Origin: Bacillota bacterium
GTDB lineage: Bacteria > Bacillota > Bacilli > Paenibacillales > Paenibacillaceae
Assembly: GCA_023460795.1 (NCBI GenBank)
Contig: JAEWPC010000058.1
Location: forward strand, 62,001 to 126,000
Length of the DNA: 64,000 bases
Reading direction: 5' to 3'
The notes under the pieces are model-generated. The model did no database searches. It was given only the letters and a program-made list of their open reading frames with translations, and was not told where the DNA came from. This document shows positions 8,720 through 16,914 of the stretch, piece by piece (the stretch's first letter is position 1; every line of letters begins with the position of its first letter). The position numbers and the translations under genes are program-made.

Positions 8720-9404
8720 AAAACATATTCTAATCGTCGAAGATGACCTGTCTATCGCAGAATTACAACGAGACTACTTGGAAGCAAGCGGTTTTCGTAC
8801 GGAAATCGCCGAAGATGGGGAGCGTGGATTGGAAAAAGCGTTGAACGGTCAATTCGATTTAATTGTATTAGACATTATGCTGCCTAGAATGAACGGTCTT
8901 GAGATATGCAGGAGATTACGCGAGGAAGTTGATATCCCCGTTCTTATGGTGACGGCAGGAAGAGACGATATCGATGTAATAAGGGGGTTAGATCAAGGAG
9001 CCGACGATTACATTACGAAGCCGTTTAAACCTGCAGAATTGGTTGCAAGGATCAAGGCACATCTTTCTCGTTACGAGCGGTTAAAGGGAAGAAAATCAGA
9101 CTCGCGCGATATCGAATTTCGTGGATTACGAATTGACATAGAAGCTCGCCGAGTATTCGTTGAAGAATCGGAAGTCATGCTCACTGTCAAAGAGTTCGAC
9201 TTGCTTGTATTTCTGACCACGCATCCGAATCGTGTATTTAGTAAAGACCAACTATTCGAGCGCATCTGGGGAATTGACGCGATTGGTGATACACAGACCG
9301 TTACTGTCCATGTCAGAAAACTACGTGAGAAGATAGAAAGAAACCCTCCTAATCCCGTCTTTATCGAAACGGTGTGGGGGGCGGGTTATCGTTTCAAAGG
9401 TTAA
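8712..9404 (+). CDS. OmpR-family response regulator
   Basis: A 230-residue regulator with a receiver domain (acidic pair Glu10-Asp11, phospho-acceptor Asp54, Lys in ITKPF) and a C-terminal winged helix (TVKEFDLLVFL, DTQTVTVHVRKLREKI, WGAGYRFKG). The TTG start lies within the kinase gene. It is the partner of the kinase at 7241-8719. A recurring AGAAAAATTTA element upstream of nearby genes could be its binding site (see findings). Confidence 0.95.
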   Translation: MNKKHILIVEDDLSIAELQRDYLEASGFRTEIAEDGERGLEKALNGQFDLIVLDIMLPRMNGLEICRRLREEVDIPVLMVTAGRDDIDVIRGLDQGADDYITKPFKPAELVARIKAHLSRYERLKGRKSDSRDIEFRGLRIDIEARRVFVEESEVMLTVKEFDLLVFLTTHPNRVFSKDQLFERIWGIDAIGDTQTVTVHVRKLREKIERNPPNPVFIETVWGAGYRFKG

Positions 9405-9440
9405 TTAGAGAAAATTTAAGACGATTGGGAGTAGTAGACG

Positions 9441-10256
9441 ATGCAGAATATCATGGATTCAATTATACAGGGAGTAATTGAAGGTTTAACTGAGTTTTTA
9501 CCTGTTTCGTCCACAGGACATCTTATCTTATCGGGGAAATTGCTCGGATTTACAGGAGATAAAGCTGATACATTTGAGATTGTCATACAGTTAGGTGCAA
9601 TCCTTGCTGTAGCCGTAATCTATTGGAAACGCATTTTGAATTTGCTAGGATTGCTACAGATGGAGACGACAACCACACCTTCCGGAAAGAAGCTAAATAT
9701 AATTCATTTAATCATTGCATGTGTACCGGCAATGGGGCTTGGCTTAGTCCTGCATTCCATAATTAAAGATTATTTGTTTTCACCTTACACTGTTTTAATT
9801 GGATTAGTGGTGGGCGGCATATTCATGCTTTTTGGACAGAAGCAACAGCCCAAAGAAGAAGCGGTTGACGTGGATCAGATTACTTATAAGCAGGCTCTTT
9901 TTATCGGATTATATCAATGCTTAGCACTATGGCCAGGGTTCTCAAGGTCTGGGGCAACAATTGCAGGTGGATTGTTATCTGGTGTATCGTACCGTGCCTC
10001 TACAAATTTTTCGTTTTTAATCGCTATTCCAATGATGTTTGCAGCTAGCGGATACGAACTTTTGAAAAGCTACGAAACCTTTACTTCATCTGATACAGCA
10101 TTTTTTGTGACAGGCTTTATAGTTGCTTTCGTAGTAGCTTTTCTAGCCGTTTTTACCTTTTTAAAATTACTTCAAAAGTTTAAACTTGCGCCATTTGCGT
10201 ATTATCGTTTCGTGTTGGCAGCTGTTTTTCTACTGTATCTACTTATTAACGGATAG
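9441..10256 (+). CDS. uppP: Undecaprenyl-diphosphatase UppP (BacA)
   Basis: A 271-residue membrane protein with both catalytic signatures: EGLTEFLPVSSTGHLIL near the N-terminus and PGFSRSGATI in the second half, with multiple hydrophobic helices. It dephosphorylates undecaprenyl diphosphate on the outer face of the membrane to recycle the lipid carrier for cell-wall synthesis, and raised dosage gives bacitracin tolerance. It starts 36 bp after the response regulator, so control by that two-component system is plausible. GGGAG precedes the ATG. Confidence 0.95.
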   Translation: MQNIMDSIIQGVIEGLTEFLPVSSTGHLILSGKLLGFTGDKADTFEIVIQLGAILAVAVIYWKRILNLLGLLQMETTTTPSGKKLNIIHLIIACVPAMGLGLVLHSIIKDYLFSPYTVLIGLVVGGIFMLFGQKQQPKEEAVDVDQITYKQALFIGLYQCLALWPGFSRSGATIAGGLLSGVSYRASTNFSFLIAIPMMFAASGYELLKSYETFTSSDTAFFVTGFIVAFVVAFLAVFTFLKLLQKFKLAPFAYYRFVLAAVFLLYLLING

Positions 10257-10268
10257 GAAAGAGGCAAA

Positions 10269-10309
10269 ACAAAAGAACGTTTGCATTAGCAAACGTTCTT
10301 TTGTTTTTT
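10269..10309 (+). terminator. Rho-independent terminator after uppP
   Basis: Sixteen-base-pair perfect stem (10269-10284 with 10289-10304; arms ACAAAAGAACGTTTGC and its complement), 4-base loop, then TTTTT. Confidence 0.85.
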
Positions 10310-10411
10310 GTGACCAGCAACCATCTCATGAACATAGTTTATTTCCAAACCTCTATTGGCTGTTCATTTTTGCTTTTCCCGAGTAAAGGCAATCCATAAT
10401 AGCCTTCGATT

Positions 10412-10762
10412 GTTCGTAATAAACTAAAGTGGTTCGTCTGACGGCCGACGCTTCATCGGCTCATATCCGTGAGCGGATATGGATTCCCCAGTGGTCATTC
10501 AATGGGAGCTTTCAGCTTATACGGAACGTTGGCCTTTTTGTTATGGAAGCACATTCCCGTTCTTTGGGGTCGAACGTTGCTTATCTTGATAAGCGGTACT
10601 TTGATTCTCGCCATTGGAATAAGTCGGATTTATTTGGGCGTTCATTATCCGAGCGACGTAATTGCCGGTTATTTGGCCAGCGGACATGCGGATTCCATTA
10701 AACCCGGAATCCGCCTTTTGCGTTCCTTATTTTATGCATTAACTATCCATGTCACTTTTTGA
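10412..10762 (+). pseudogene. PAP2-family phosphatase remnant
   Basis: The catalytic motif 2 and 3 regions of a type-2 phosphatidic-acid phosphatase are clear: GYGFPSGHSMGAF and RIYLGVHYPSDVIAGYLASG. The preceding motif 1 region reads LKWFV-stop-RPTLHRLI, with a TGA at 10439-10441 where an R/Q/D is expected. No N-terminal half is found upstream, and the C-terminus after GYLASG is unlike the family. A GTG at 10469 gives a 97-residue frame, but it would lack motif 1 and several helices. PAP2 enzymes also recycle undecaprenyl diphosphate, so this is a decayed functional analogue directly beside uppP. Confidence 0.8.
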
Positions 10763-10770
10763 AGTTATCA

Positions 10771-10790
10771 GTTAAGAAAAATTTAAGACA
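10771..10790 (+). promoter_or_regulatory. Possible response-regulator box upstream of the 10873 gene
   Basis: TTAAG occurs twice, at 10772-10776 and 10783-10787, exactly 11 bp apart, the one-turn direct-repeat layout used by OmpR/PhoP-type regulators. A 14-mer AGAAAATTTAAGAC upstream of uppP (9411-9424) and TTAAGAAAAAATTTA at 5150-5164 resemble it. Confidence 0.35.
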
Positions 10791-10872
10791 TCGTTCACAG
10801 GAGGTTTATTTTTTAAGTCTAGAATAGAACTATAGAAACGCAGATGAACTTAAACCGTTATAAGGTGATGCG

Positions 10873-11454
10873 ATGATTCTAAGCTTTATAGGGGGATCCT
10901 TGCTAGGGGTATTCCTTACATGTAATACAGAGCCTGTTTCGGCAACTTACCCATCATTCAAACAATTGTCTATTAGCCATTTCCAGTACGAACTTGAGCC
11001 CAATGGACAGCCTAATGTGGAAGTGGTTGTCGAAAATAAAGGTTCTGCTCCCGAAGTATTCAAAATTGACGTGACGATAAGCAAAGCGGTCTCATCCAAT
11101 CTGGATGCTTATGAATATCGCAAAAAGGGAGAGGTCGCATCGGATTGGATCCCCGAACTCCTCCCAGGTGAGAGAAGAGACCTAACGCTTCCATTCAAGA
11201 AACAACTGAAAGACGGAGACTATATGGCCACTGTCGAAGTCGAATACGAAGAAATTCACGAGTCGCAACAATTCGATTTTTATATTGATCCGGATAAGGT
11301 TGAGCACGCCACGTTGAAGCAGAAGCAGACTGATGGTTTTGAAGCTTCATCTATCTTAAGTTGGCGTACTGGTGGAACGATAATATTCGCCATTGCAGTC
11401 CTTATTGGCTACGTATTCGTTATCACGAGGAGAAGTAAAAGGAATCCACGTTGA
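10873..11454 (+). CDS. Exported single-pass membrane protein, unknown function
   Basis: A 193-residue protein with an N-terminal hydrophobic leader (about 1-25), a beta-rich extracytoplasmic domain (about 35-150) and a C-terminal helix (about 163-185) followed by a basic RRSKRNPR tail. The domain has the look of an immunoglobulin-like CARDB/DUF11-type module (VEVVVENKGSAPEVFKI; LLPGERRDLTLPF), a type often found on cell-surface proteins, but the family is not identified. AAGGTG precedes the ATG. It has its own terminator and a candidate regulator box upstream. Confidence 0.6.
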   Translation: MILSFIGGSLLGVFLTCNTEPVSATYPSFKQLSISHFQYELEPNGQPNVEVVVENKGSAPEVFKIDVTISKAVSSNLDAYEYRKKGEVASDWIPELLPGERRDLTLPFKKQLKDGDYMATVEVEYEEIHESQQFDFYIDPDKVEHATLKQKQTDGFEASSILSWRTGGTIIFAIAVLIGYVFVITRRSKRNPR

Positions 11455-11471
11455 TTGCATACGAAGATAAC

Positions 11472-11513
11472 ACGGCCTATTCCTTTTATTCTATGGGAAT
11501 AGGCCGTTTTGAC
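11472..11513 (+). terminator. Rho-independent terminator
   Basis: Twelve-base-pair stem ACGGCCTATTCC/GGAATAGGCCGT (11472-11483, 11496-11507) followed by TTTTGACTTTT. Confidence 0.8.
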
Positions 11514-11518
11514 TTTTA

Positions 11519-11766
11519 GTACGTGCATAGATAGTTGCAGTACGTCTCATATTCGGAAAAGCCGAATTGCTTGCTTACGGTTGATTCTCCGGATGATCGC
11601 GTGATACCAGGATGCCTGATACCGCGTTTCGATCTTTCGTTTCAGCGAGTGAAGCTTTATTTCAAAGGTTTTGTTTCTCACCGAATTCTAATCTTAATCA
11701 CCCGGTAATCTCAGGAACTTGGACTACAATGAATACTGTATCCAATAACAAGAGGAGGAAATAACA
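11519..11766. other. Non-coding stretch upstream of the PepSY gene
   Basis: No coding frame is visible. The last 80 bases hold three TAATC words (TAATC-T-TAATC, then another after a short gap, around 11690-11715), which could be a regulator site for the adjacent two-component system, and an AGGAGG ribosome site at about 11752-11757. Confidence 0.4.
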
Positions 11767-12255
11767 TTGAATAAAAAACTAATGGTAGGTGCTCTGGCCG
11801 TCGCTCTAATCGGTGGTGGAATCACGGGAGCAGCATTATTGCCTTCTACGAATGCAGCCGAACCAACTGCGGATTCCCATAATTTAACAAATGATCAACA
11901 AGGTCAGCTCGATAACGACCAAGAAGTAAACGACGATGGCGAGCAAGCCGATAACGATCAAGAAGTGAACGACGACGACCAGCAAGCCGATAACGGCCAA
12001 GAAGTGAACGACGACGGCGAGGAAGCCGATAACGATCAAGAAACGAACGACGACGGTCTGCAATCGGCAACCATCACAAAAGAACAAGGTGCCGCTATCG
12101 CCCTGAAGCAAACGCCCGGTGATGTGTTGAGCGTACAACTTGAAACTGAAGACGGCGTAACCGCATTTACGGTGACGATCAAGGATAAAAAGGGTCAAGA
12201 ACAGGAGGTTACCGTAGACGCCACATCCGGTAAAGTAATCCCGGAAAACGACTAA
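11767..12255 (+). CDS. Exported PepSY-domain protein with acidic tandem repeats
   Basis: A 162-residue protein: signal peptide (1-31, cleavage near NAA), four perfect-length 13-residue repeats at 49-100 (each close to DNDQEVNDDGEQA) and a PepSY domain at about 101-160 (TITKEQGAAIAL, VEVTVDATSGKV-like ending). PepSY domains bind and inhibit peptidases or act as small sensors at the cell surface. The start is TTG with AGGAGGAAA upstream. It precedes a two-component pair, a common arrangement for PepSY proteins in Bacilli, so it may be its target or accessory sensor. The Asp/Asn-rich repeats could bind calcium; that is inference. Confidence 0.8.
   Translation: MNKKLMVGALAVALIGGGITGAALLPSTNAAEPTADSHNLTNDQQGQLDNDQEVNDDGEQADNDQEVNDDDQQADNGQEVNDDGEEADNDQETNDDGLQSATITKEQGAAIALKQTPGDVLSVQLETEDGVTAFTVTIKDKKGQEQEVTVDATSGKVIPEND
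11911..12066 (+). repeat. 39-bp tandem repeat, four copies
   Basis: Four consecutive in-frame 39-bp units inside the PepSY-protein gene encode the 13-residue acidic repeats. Units differ by a few substitutions, so copy number is likely to vary between strains. Confidence 0.85.
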
Positions 12256-12273
12256 ACGATCAATAACTGTATG

Positions 12274-12300
12274 GCCTGAGCTAATGTTCAGGCTTTTTTA
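12274..12300 (+). terminator. Rho-independent terminator
   Basis: Six-base-pair stem GCCTGA/TCAGGC (12274-12279, 12288-12293) followed by TTTTTT, after the PepSY gene. Confidence 0.75.
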
Positions 12301-12371
12301 CATATCTGATTTATGTCGATTAATGAATGACCTTTAAACTAATAATAAGACAAAAAAATGGAGGGACACTT

Positions 12372-13070
12372 CTGTCCATAAAGGTGCTGATCGTTGAAGA
12401 CGAGAACAAAATCGCCCGTCTGCTCGAGCTGGAACTGATACACGAAGGTTATTCTGTAACGTTGTCCCACAACGGGAGAGAAGGTTTGGATCAAGCGATT
12501 TCGAACCACTGGGGACTCATCATTCTTGATATTATGCTTCCCGATTTAAACGGAATCGAAATATTGCGCAGACTGAGGAAGGTCGATGTACAAACTCCCG
12601 TTATCGTGCTCACCGCGAGAAACACGACGCCGGATATTATTTCGGGACTCGATCAAGGCGCAAACGACTACATAACCAAACCTTTCGAAATCGAAGAGCT
12701 ACTGGCAAGAATGAGGGCTGCGATGCGCGTTCGTTCGATAAGTCCTGAACCGAAAGAACCTCCGAGCTTACTGCAGATCGATAATCTAACCTTGAATAAA
12801 GATTCCAGGGAACTTACTCGCGGAGGGAGAAGGATCGAGCTCACGCCCAAAGAGTACGATCTTTTTTTGTTTTTGTTGGAAAATAAAAACCACGTGATGA
12901 ACAGGGAACAGATTATTAACCACGTCTGGGGGTACGACTTCTTAGGGGACACCAATGTCGTCGATGTCTATATTCGATATATCCGTAAAAAAATCGACCA
13001 AGGACAAGACTTAACGCTCATTCATACCGTACGCGGAATTGGCTATTGCGTTAGGGAGGGAGAGAGTTGA
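12372..13070 (+). CDS. OmpR-family response regulator, probable CTG start
   Basis: Receiver domain (KVLIVEDENKIARL, phospho-acceptor Asp53, ITKPF) and winged-helix domain (LTPKEYDLFLFLL, NVVDVYIRYIRKKI, RGIGYCV), similar to the ArlR/CssR group. An ATG at 12327 is in frame but has no ribosome site, and a strong GGAGGG at 12360-12365 lies 6 bp before CTG at 12372, which gives the normal N-terminus (SIKVLIVEDE). The next candidate, GTG at 12384, is 18 bp from the site and would cut into the first strand. The stop overlaps the kinase TTG start. 232 residues from the CTG. Confidence 0.9.
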   Translation: MSIKVLIVEDENKIARLLELELIHEGYSVTLSHNGREGLDQAISNHWGLIILDIMLPDLNGIEILRRLRKVDVQTPVIVLTARNTTPDIISGLDQGANDYITKPFEIEELLARMRAAMRVRSISPEPKEPPSLLQIDNLTLNKDSRELTRGGRRIELTPKEYDLFLFLLENKNHVMNREQIINHVWGYDFLGDTNVVDVYIRYIRKKIDQGQDLTLIHTVRGIGYCVREGES

Positions 13071-14422
13071 AGCTCCGCGCGAAATTCACGTTGCTCACTT
13101 CTGCGCTCGTTATCCTTATACTGCTTTGCGTCGACTTAGTCGTCTACTTTTTGTTCATTCAGCTGGCAACACGTAACGAGCTCGACCTGTTACGTAGTAA
13201 ATCGGAGCAGATCATAGAGAAAATCGGACCCTCGGACTTGTTGAATGCTAAACGGAACAGCCAAGTCGTAAGTTATTTGCCGGAGGATTCGACGATTCGT
13301 ATTTTAACGCCGGACTTGCAGGTGGTTCAAATTTTTCAGGAGGAGCAAGATTTCGATCTCGGTCATATCCGGCTTTCAACCTTGGATGGTACTATTATGC
13401 TCAACCTCAACGGTCAGAAAGTATTAGTCGTAAGAACGCCGATCCAATCAGGAGATAAAGTGATCGGTGTATTCGAGATCGCAGAGATGCTGGAAGCCTT
13501 AGAGACCAATATACATTTGCTTATAATGATATTGCTCATCTCGACGGCTGGAGCCTTTCTTCTGATCCTGTTCGGCGCGTCGTTACTATACAAAACCTTA
13601 TTGAAGCCGATATCGGATAGTATTGCGACGATGCGCGAAATCGAAAACAGCCTCGTTTTCAGAAAAATTCCGGTGGCGGGAAAGTCTAACGATGAGCTTT
13701 ACCAGATGACCGAAACCTTTAATCGGATGGTGGAACGTTTGGAGGAAAACTTTATGAAGCAGCAGCAATTCGTCTCGGACGCATCGCATGAATTAAATAC
13801 CACGATTACGATCATCGAGGGTTACGCCAATATGCTTCGTCGCTGGGGGACAAGAGATCTGAACATCCAGAGGGAGTCCATCGAAGCGATCTACGAAGAA
13901 TCCAAGCATATGAGAAGAATGACCCGTCAACTACTGGATCTAGCCTCTTCGAAGCAACAAGACTGCTTAGCAGCGGAGGAATTCGAACTTATAACCATCT
14001 GCAGGCAAGTCGCATCGCTTGCCAAACAGCTGCATACGCAGAGCATTATCGTCTACGCTGACCATGAAGAAATCCGTATGGTCGCCGACCTGACTAAGGT
14101 CAAGCAGCTCTTGCTCATCCTTATCGATAACGCATTGAAGTACAGTTCCCGAGACATCGAGGTCCATGTTTCCAAAGAATCAACTTTTGCCGTTATTAGG
14201 GTAAAGGATTATGGAGTAGGCATCCCGAAAGAAGATATCGATCATGTGTTCGAGCGTTTTTACCGTGTCGATTCCTCTCGTAATCGTAAGACTGGAGGGA
14301 CCGGCCTTGGTCTGCCGATCGCGCGATCCATCGTCAATGAACATCATGGAAAGATCAGTATTGAGAGCAAAGTAGACGCCGGTACGGAAGTTATCGTACA
14401 GCTCCCGTTAGAAAATAGCTGA
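13067..14422 (+). CDS. Sensor histidine kinase with altered H-box
   Basis: A 451-residue kinase: helix 1 (about 9-33), extracytoplasmic domain (34-148), helix 2 (about 149-175), HAMP (about 176-229), HisKA with His241 and a complete HATPase domain (LILIDNALKYS, VKDYGVGIP, GGTGLGLPIA). The H-box reads SHELNTTIT, whereas most members have HE(L/M)(K/R)TP. The basic residue and the conserved proline are both replaced, which may affect phosphatase or kinase balance. It is translationally coupled to the regulator before it (TTGA overlap). Confidence 0.92.
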   Translation: MKLRAKFTLLTSALVILILLCVDLVVYFLFIQLATRNELDLLRSKSEQIIEKIGPSDLLNAKRNSQVVSYLPEDSTIRILTPDLQVVQIFQEEQDFDLGHIRLSTLDGTIMLNLNGQKVLVVRTPIQSGDKVIGVFEIAEMLEALETNIHLLIMILLISTAGAFLLILFGASLLYKTLLKPISDSIATMREIENSLVFRKIPVAGKSNDELYQMTETFNRMVERLEENFMKQQQFVSDASHELNTTITIIEGYANMLRRWGTRDLNIQRESIEAIYEESKHMRRMTRQLLDLASSKQQDCLAAEEFELITICRQVASLAKQLHTQSIIVYADHEEIRMVADLTKVKQLLLILIDNALKYSSRDIEVHVSKESTFAVIRVKDYGVGIPKEDIDHVFERFYRVDSSRNRKTGGTGLGLPIARSIVNEHHGKISIESKVDAGTEVIVQLPLENS

Positions 14423-14440
14423 GAAGTCGGTCAAACGTAT

Positions 14441-14478
14441 AAAAGTGAACGCAAGGCATTCGCCTCTCGTTCACTTTT
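14441..14478. terminator. Bidirectional hairpin between convergent genes
   Basis: Stem AAAAGTGAACG/CGTTCACTTTT (14441-14451, 14468-14478), with a smaller inner AGGC/GCCT pairing. The A- and T-rich outer arms allow termination from either side. Confidence 0.75.
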
Positions 14479-14496
14479 AGTCAGTATTTAGCTAAA

Positions 14497-14970
14497 TTAC
14501 ATAACTCTGCGCGCTGTCGCATAGTGGGAGCTCCACCAGCCGGAATTCATGTTCGAAATCGTCACGCCCGGCTTGCCGTAGGTGTGCAAAATTTTACCGT
14601 TACCGAGATAGATGGCAACATGATGGACAGGTGAGTAGAAGAATACGAGATCTCCTGGTTGTAATTGGTTGCGTGGGACGAAGGAGCCGACTTTGGATTG
14701 TTGATTTGCCGTGCGAGGCAGATTAATTCCGTTGCTCGCAAAGACGAATTTCGTGAACGATGAGCAATCAAAGCGATTCGTCTGCCCAACAGTTGACCCG
14801 AATTTATAAGGAACGCCCATATACCGCTCTCCGGTGGAGATGATGCCATTAGAAGTTGCCGCATGAGCTGAGGGAGTACCTACTCCGACGAGTCCACCGA
14901 TGGATATCATCATGGCAAGCATAAGCGCTGCAATCGTTCTTGTCTTTTTGTTATGTGTTGTTGCATTCAT
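14497..14970 (-). CDS. NlpC/P60 (C40) cell-wall endopeptidase
   Basis: A 157-residue secreted protein with a signal peptide (1-38, ending SAHA) and a single NlpC/P60 domain. Catalytic Cys69 is in FDCSSF, His117 in HHVAIYLG and the third residue His129 in HTYGK. These enzymes cut gamma-D-Glu-diaminopimelate bonds in peptidoglycan stem peptides. No SH3 or LysM binding domain is present. The start at 14970 has GGAGGT 8 bp upstream; an ATG at 14991 without such a site was passed over. Confidence 0.92.
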   Translation of the reverse strand: MNATTHNKKTRTIAALMLAMMISIGGLVGVGTPSAHAATSNGIISTGERYMGVPYKFGSTVGQTNRFDCSSFTKFVFASNGINLPRTANQQSKVGSFVPRNQLQPGDLVFFYSPVHHVAIYLGNGKILHTYGKPGVTISNMNSGWWSSHYATARRVM

Positions 14971-14991
14971 AGTAGATGACCTCCGATGCAA

Positions 14992-15419
14992 TCACGTAGT
15001 ACGTTTGAAGGTTTCTCAAACGCCTGTACACACTATAACACGAATAAAATGACCTATATTTATCCAATGATAAACGAAACAGCCATACACCGCGATAAAA
15101 CCGGGATACTTAGAAAGACATGAACAATCGCTCATTCATTAACGTTGTTATGGAATACTATGTGTATCTTGGACAATCGAGGTTATGTTGCTTTATGACA
15201 ATGGAGAGGTTCATATTAATCGGAATATGGAAAATGTTGAAATCAGTCGAATTCAAGAAGAAGAACTACTATGGAATACAAGGCAAAACAATAACATAAT
15301 GACATATGTACAAAATACGGGTTTTGTGAAATAGTAAGCGGCAAATATACAGACCGGGAAACCGGCCTGTTATTTATGCACCAATCTACACTCGCATCAT
15401 TCACATCATTTACATCACG
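14992..15419. other. AT-rich intergenic stretch with a possible short ORF
   Basis: 428 bp with markedly lower GC than its surroundings. The left part holds the promoter region of the NlpC/P60 gene. The frame 15143-15333 (+) is open between stops. From ATG 15185 it would encode 49 residues (MLLYDNGEVHI..., ending QNTGFVK), with charge and codon character that look coding-like, but only GAGGTT lies immediately before the ATG. It may be the tail of a lost gene. A hairpin with a GAAA loop (15349-15370) follows. Confidence 0.35.
15349..15376. terminator. Hairpin with GAAA tetraloop
   Basis: ACAGACCGG/CCGGCCTGT arms (15349-15357, 15362-15370, one A-C mismatch), GAAA loop, then TATTTAT. It probably closes the germination operon (minus strand) or the short plus-strand ORF before it. 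Confidence 0.5.
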
Positions 15420-15629
15420 TCACTGCATCCATTCCACGACGTGATTCGCTACATAAATTCCAACTCCTAACGTTATGTTCAGCCAGCCTAGAAATTTGGA
15501 CAGTTTTTTTTCCTTATTCATGTTAGCCGCTTTGTAGATGTTCCAATCCAACGTCAGGATCAGTATGCCCGTGATAATCCAGATCGGGATCACGTATCCG
15601 ACCGAGCCGGCATATTCGCTTATGCCCAC
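15420..15629 (-). CDS. Small two-helix membrane protein at the end of the ger operon
   Basis: 69 residues with two hydrophobic helices (about 12-29 and 47-66) around a basic loop (NMNKEKKLSKF). It lies 40 bp after gerC on the same strand with its own GGAGG site. Short proteins of this type (resembling the CLC_0170 group) often follow gerA operons in Paenibacillaceae, and a role as an accessory to the germinant receptor (compare GerD-like or 'D-subunit' small proteins) is inferred from position. Confidence 0.65.
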   Translation of the reverse strand: MGISEYAGSVGYVIPIWIITGILILTLDWNIYKAANMNKEKKLSKFLGWLNITLGVGIYVANHVVEWMQ

Positions 15630-15669
15630 ACGAATTCCTCCTGATCAACCTTGTTCAAATCGTGCGTAG

Positions 15670-16914
15670 TTACTTCGCTTTCATTCCGATTCGGCGCATT
15701 CTCGTGTTGATATTGAATTCAATATCGACGTCCGCGTACATCTCCTGCCATGCCTCTTTTGTAATTACCTTTTTATTCCAATAGTTTGGCATCTTTGCAC
15801 GAACATATTCGCCGAAACCGAATATATCCGAATGAGCCTTCTGCGTCTTTTCGATCAAATTTTCGCAGGCTTTCTTAAGCGCCTTGCGATTCGTTTCCTC
15901 GATTTGTGTGAGAATCTCAGAGGAGTTGACGGAGAATTGCTCGCTGATCTTCTCTTCCATGCTAATCTCCGTAAAGACGTCTACCTTGAAATACGGTTTC
16001 CCGTTACGAATCGATGGTTTAATCTTTGATTTGCGGGAAGTCGCATTAATCGTCACGGTATGCGCCGGATCTCCGCCGATGGGGATGAAGCCGCGATACC
16101 CGGCGGGATTCAATCCTTTAACGACCATATAGGAAGCGATATCGAACGGCATCGTCGCACCGACCATTTTATCGTTCCGGAATATCGACATTCCTTGCAC
16201 TTGGATGTTCTGTTCTTTGTGGATCTCCACGTAAGGTAGGAAAGCTTCCTGTCCTTTCTTAGCCGTATTGCTCCAGAACATCCCCATGTAATTAACGGGG
16301 AACTTGCCCAGCTTGACGGCGTTATCCAGCGTGGCCATCAAATACAGCGACGGCACGCGCTCCAACTCCGGCGCCGCTTTCATCACTTCTAGCGCGCTTC
16401 CTTTCGAGATCATCATCCAGGCCATTCGCCGGACTTCCGGATTGCGGCGAAGATAATCGTTTAAGTTCTGCATGCCTTGCCGGGCTAAAGCCTCAGATAC
16501 GACGATCACGCGAAGATGTCCGAAGAATAGTCTGGCTGATACTTGCTGCTGCAAATTCATGAGCGCGTCGTCCAACGTATGCCCAACTACGTCGATCACC
16601 CATACCGTGCCCTCGGAACCGCCCTTACCGCCACCGCCTTCGCCTGGCCCAAGCGGAATTCTGCCTGGAAGCGCGATTTGCACGGCTAGGCGCAGCATTC
16701 GTTGGCCGGGAACGGGAAAAGCGCCTTTAAGATGGGAGACGTCCGACTCTTCTTGCGCCGTTTCGGGTTTCGCCAGATCGACCGAAATCCCGAGCACGAC
16801 GGCGCGTTCTTCGATTTCGAGACGATCCCAGCATCCGGTCAATAAGGGAACGACCATGGATATCATTACAAGCAGCTTTATCGTCTTTGAAGACTGTGCC
16901 GCGAACATCATCAA
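15670..16914 (-). CDS. gerAC: Spore germination lipoprotein, Ger(x)C family
   Basis: A 414-residue lipoprotein: hydrophobic leader with lipobox LTGC near residue 27, followed by CWDRLEIEERA, the usual start of the mature GerAC fold. The three-domain C-subunit continues to a typical C-terminal helical region (EWQ/AWQEMYADV). It is the outer-leaflet subunit of a GerA-type germinant receptor in the spore inner membrane. It carries a glycine-rich insertion around 90-105. Its ATG overlaps the gerB stop by 4 bp. Confidence 0.93.
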   Translation of the reverse strand: MMMFAAQSSKTIKLLVMISMVVPLLTGCWDRLEIEERAVVLGISVDLAKPETAQEESDVSHLKGAFPVPGQRMLRLAVQIALPGRIPLGPGEGGGGKGGSEGTVWVIDVVGHTLDDALMNLQQQVSARLFFGHLRVIVVSEALARQGMQNLNDYLRRNPEVRRMAWMMISKGSALEVMKAAPELERVPSLYLMATLDNAVKLGKFPVNYMGMFWSNTAKKGQEAFLPYVEIHKEQNIQVQGMSIFRNDKMVGATMPFDIASYMVVKGLNPAGYRGFIPIGGDPAHTVTINATSRKSKIKPSIRNGKPYFKVDVFTEISMEEKISEQFSVNSSEILTQIEETNRKALKKACENLIEKTQKAHSDIFGFGEYVRAKMPNYWNKKVITKEAWQEMYADVDIEFNINTRMRRIGMKAK

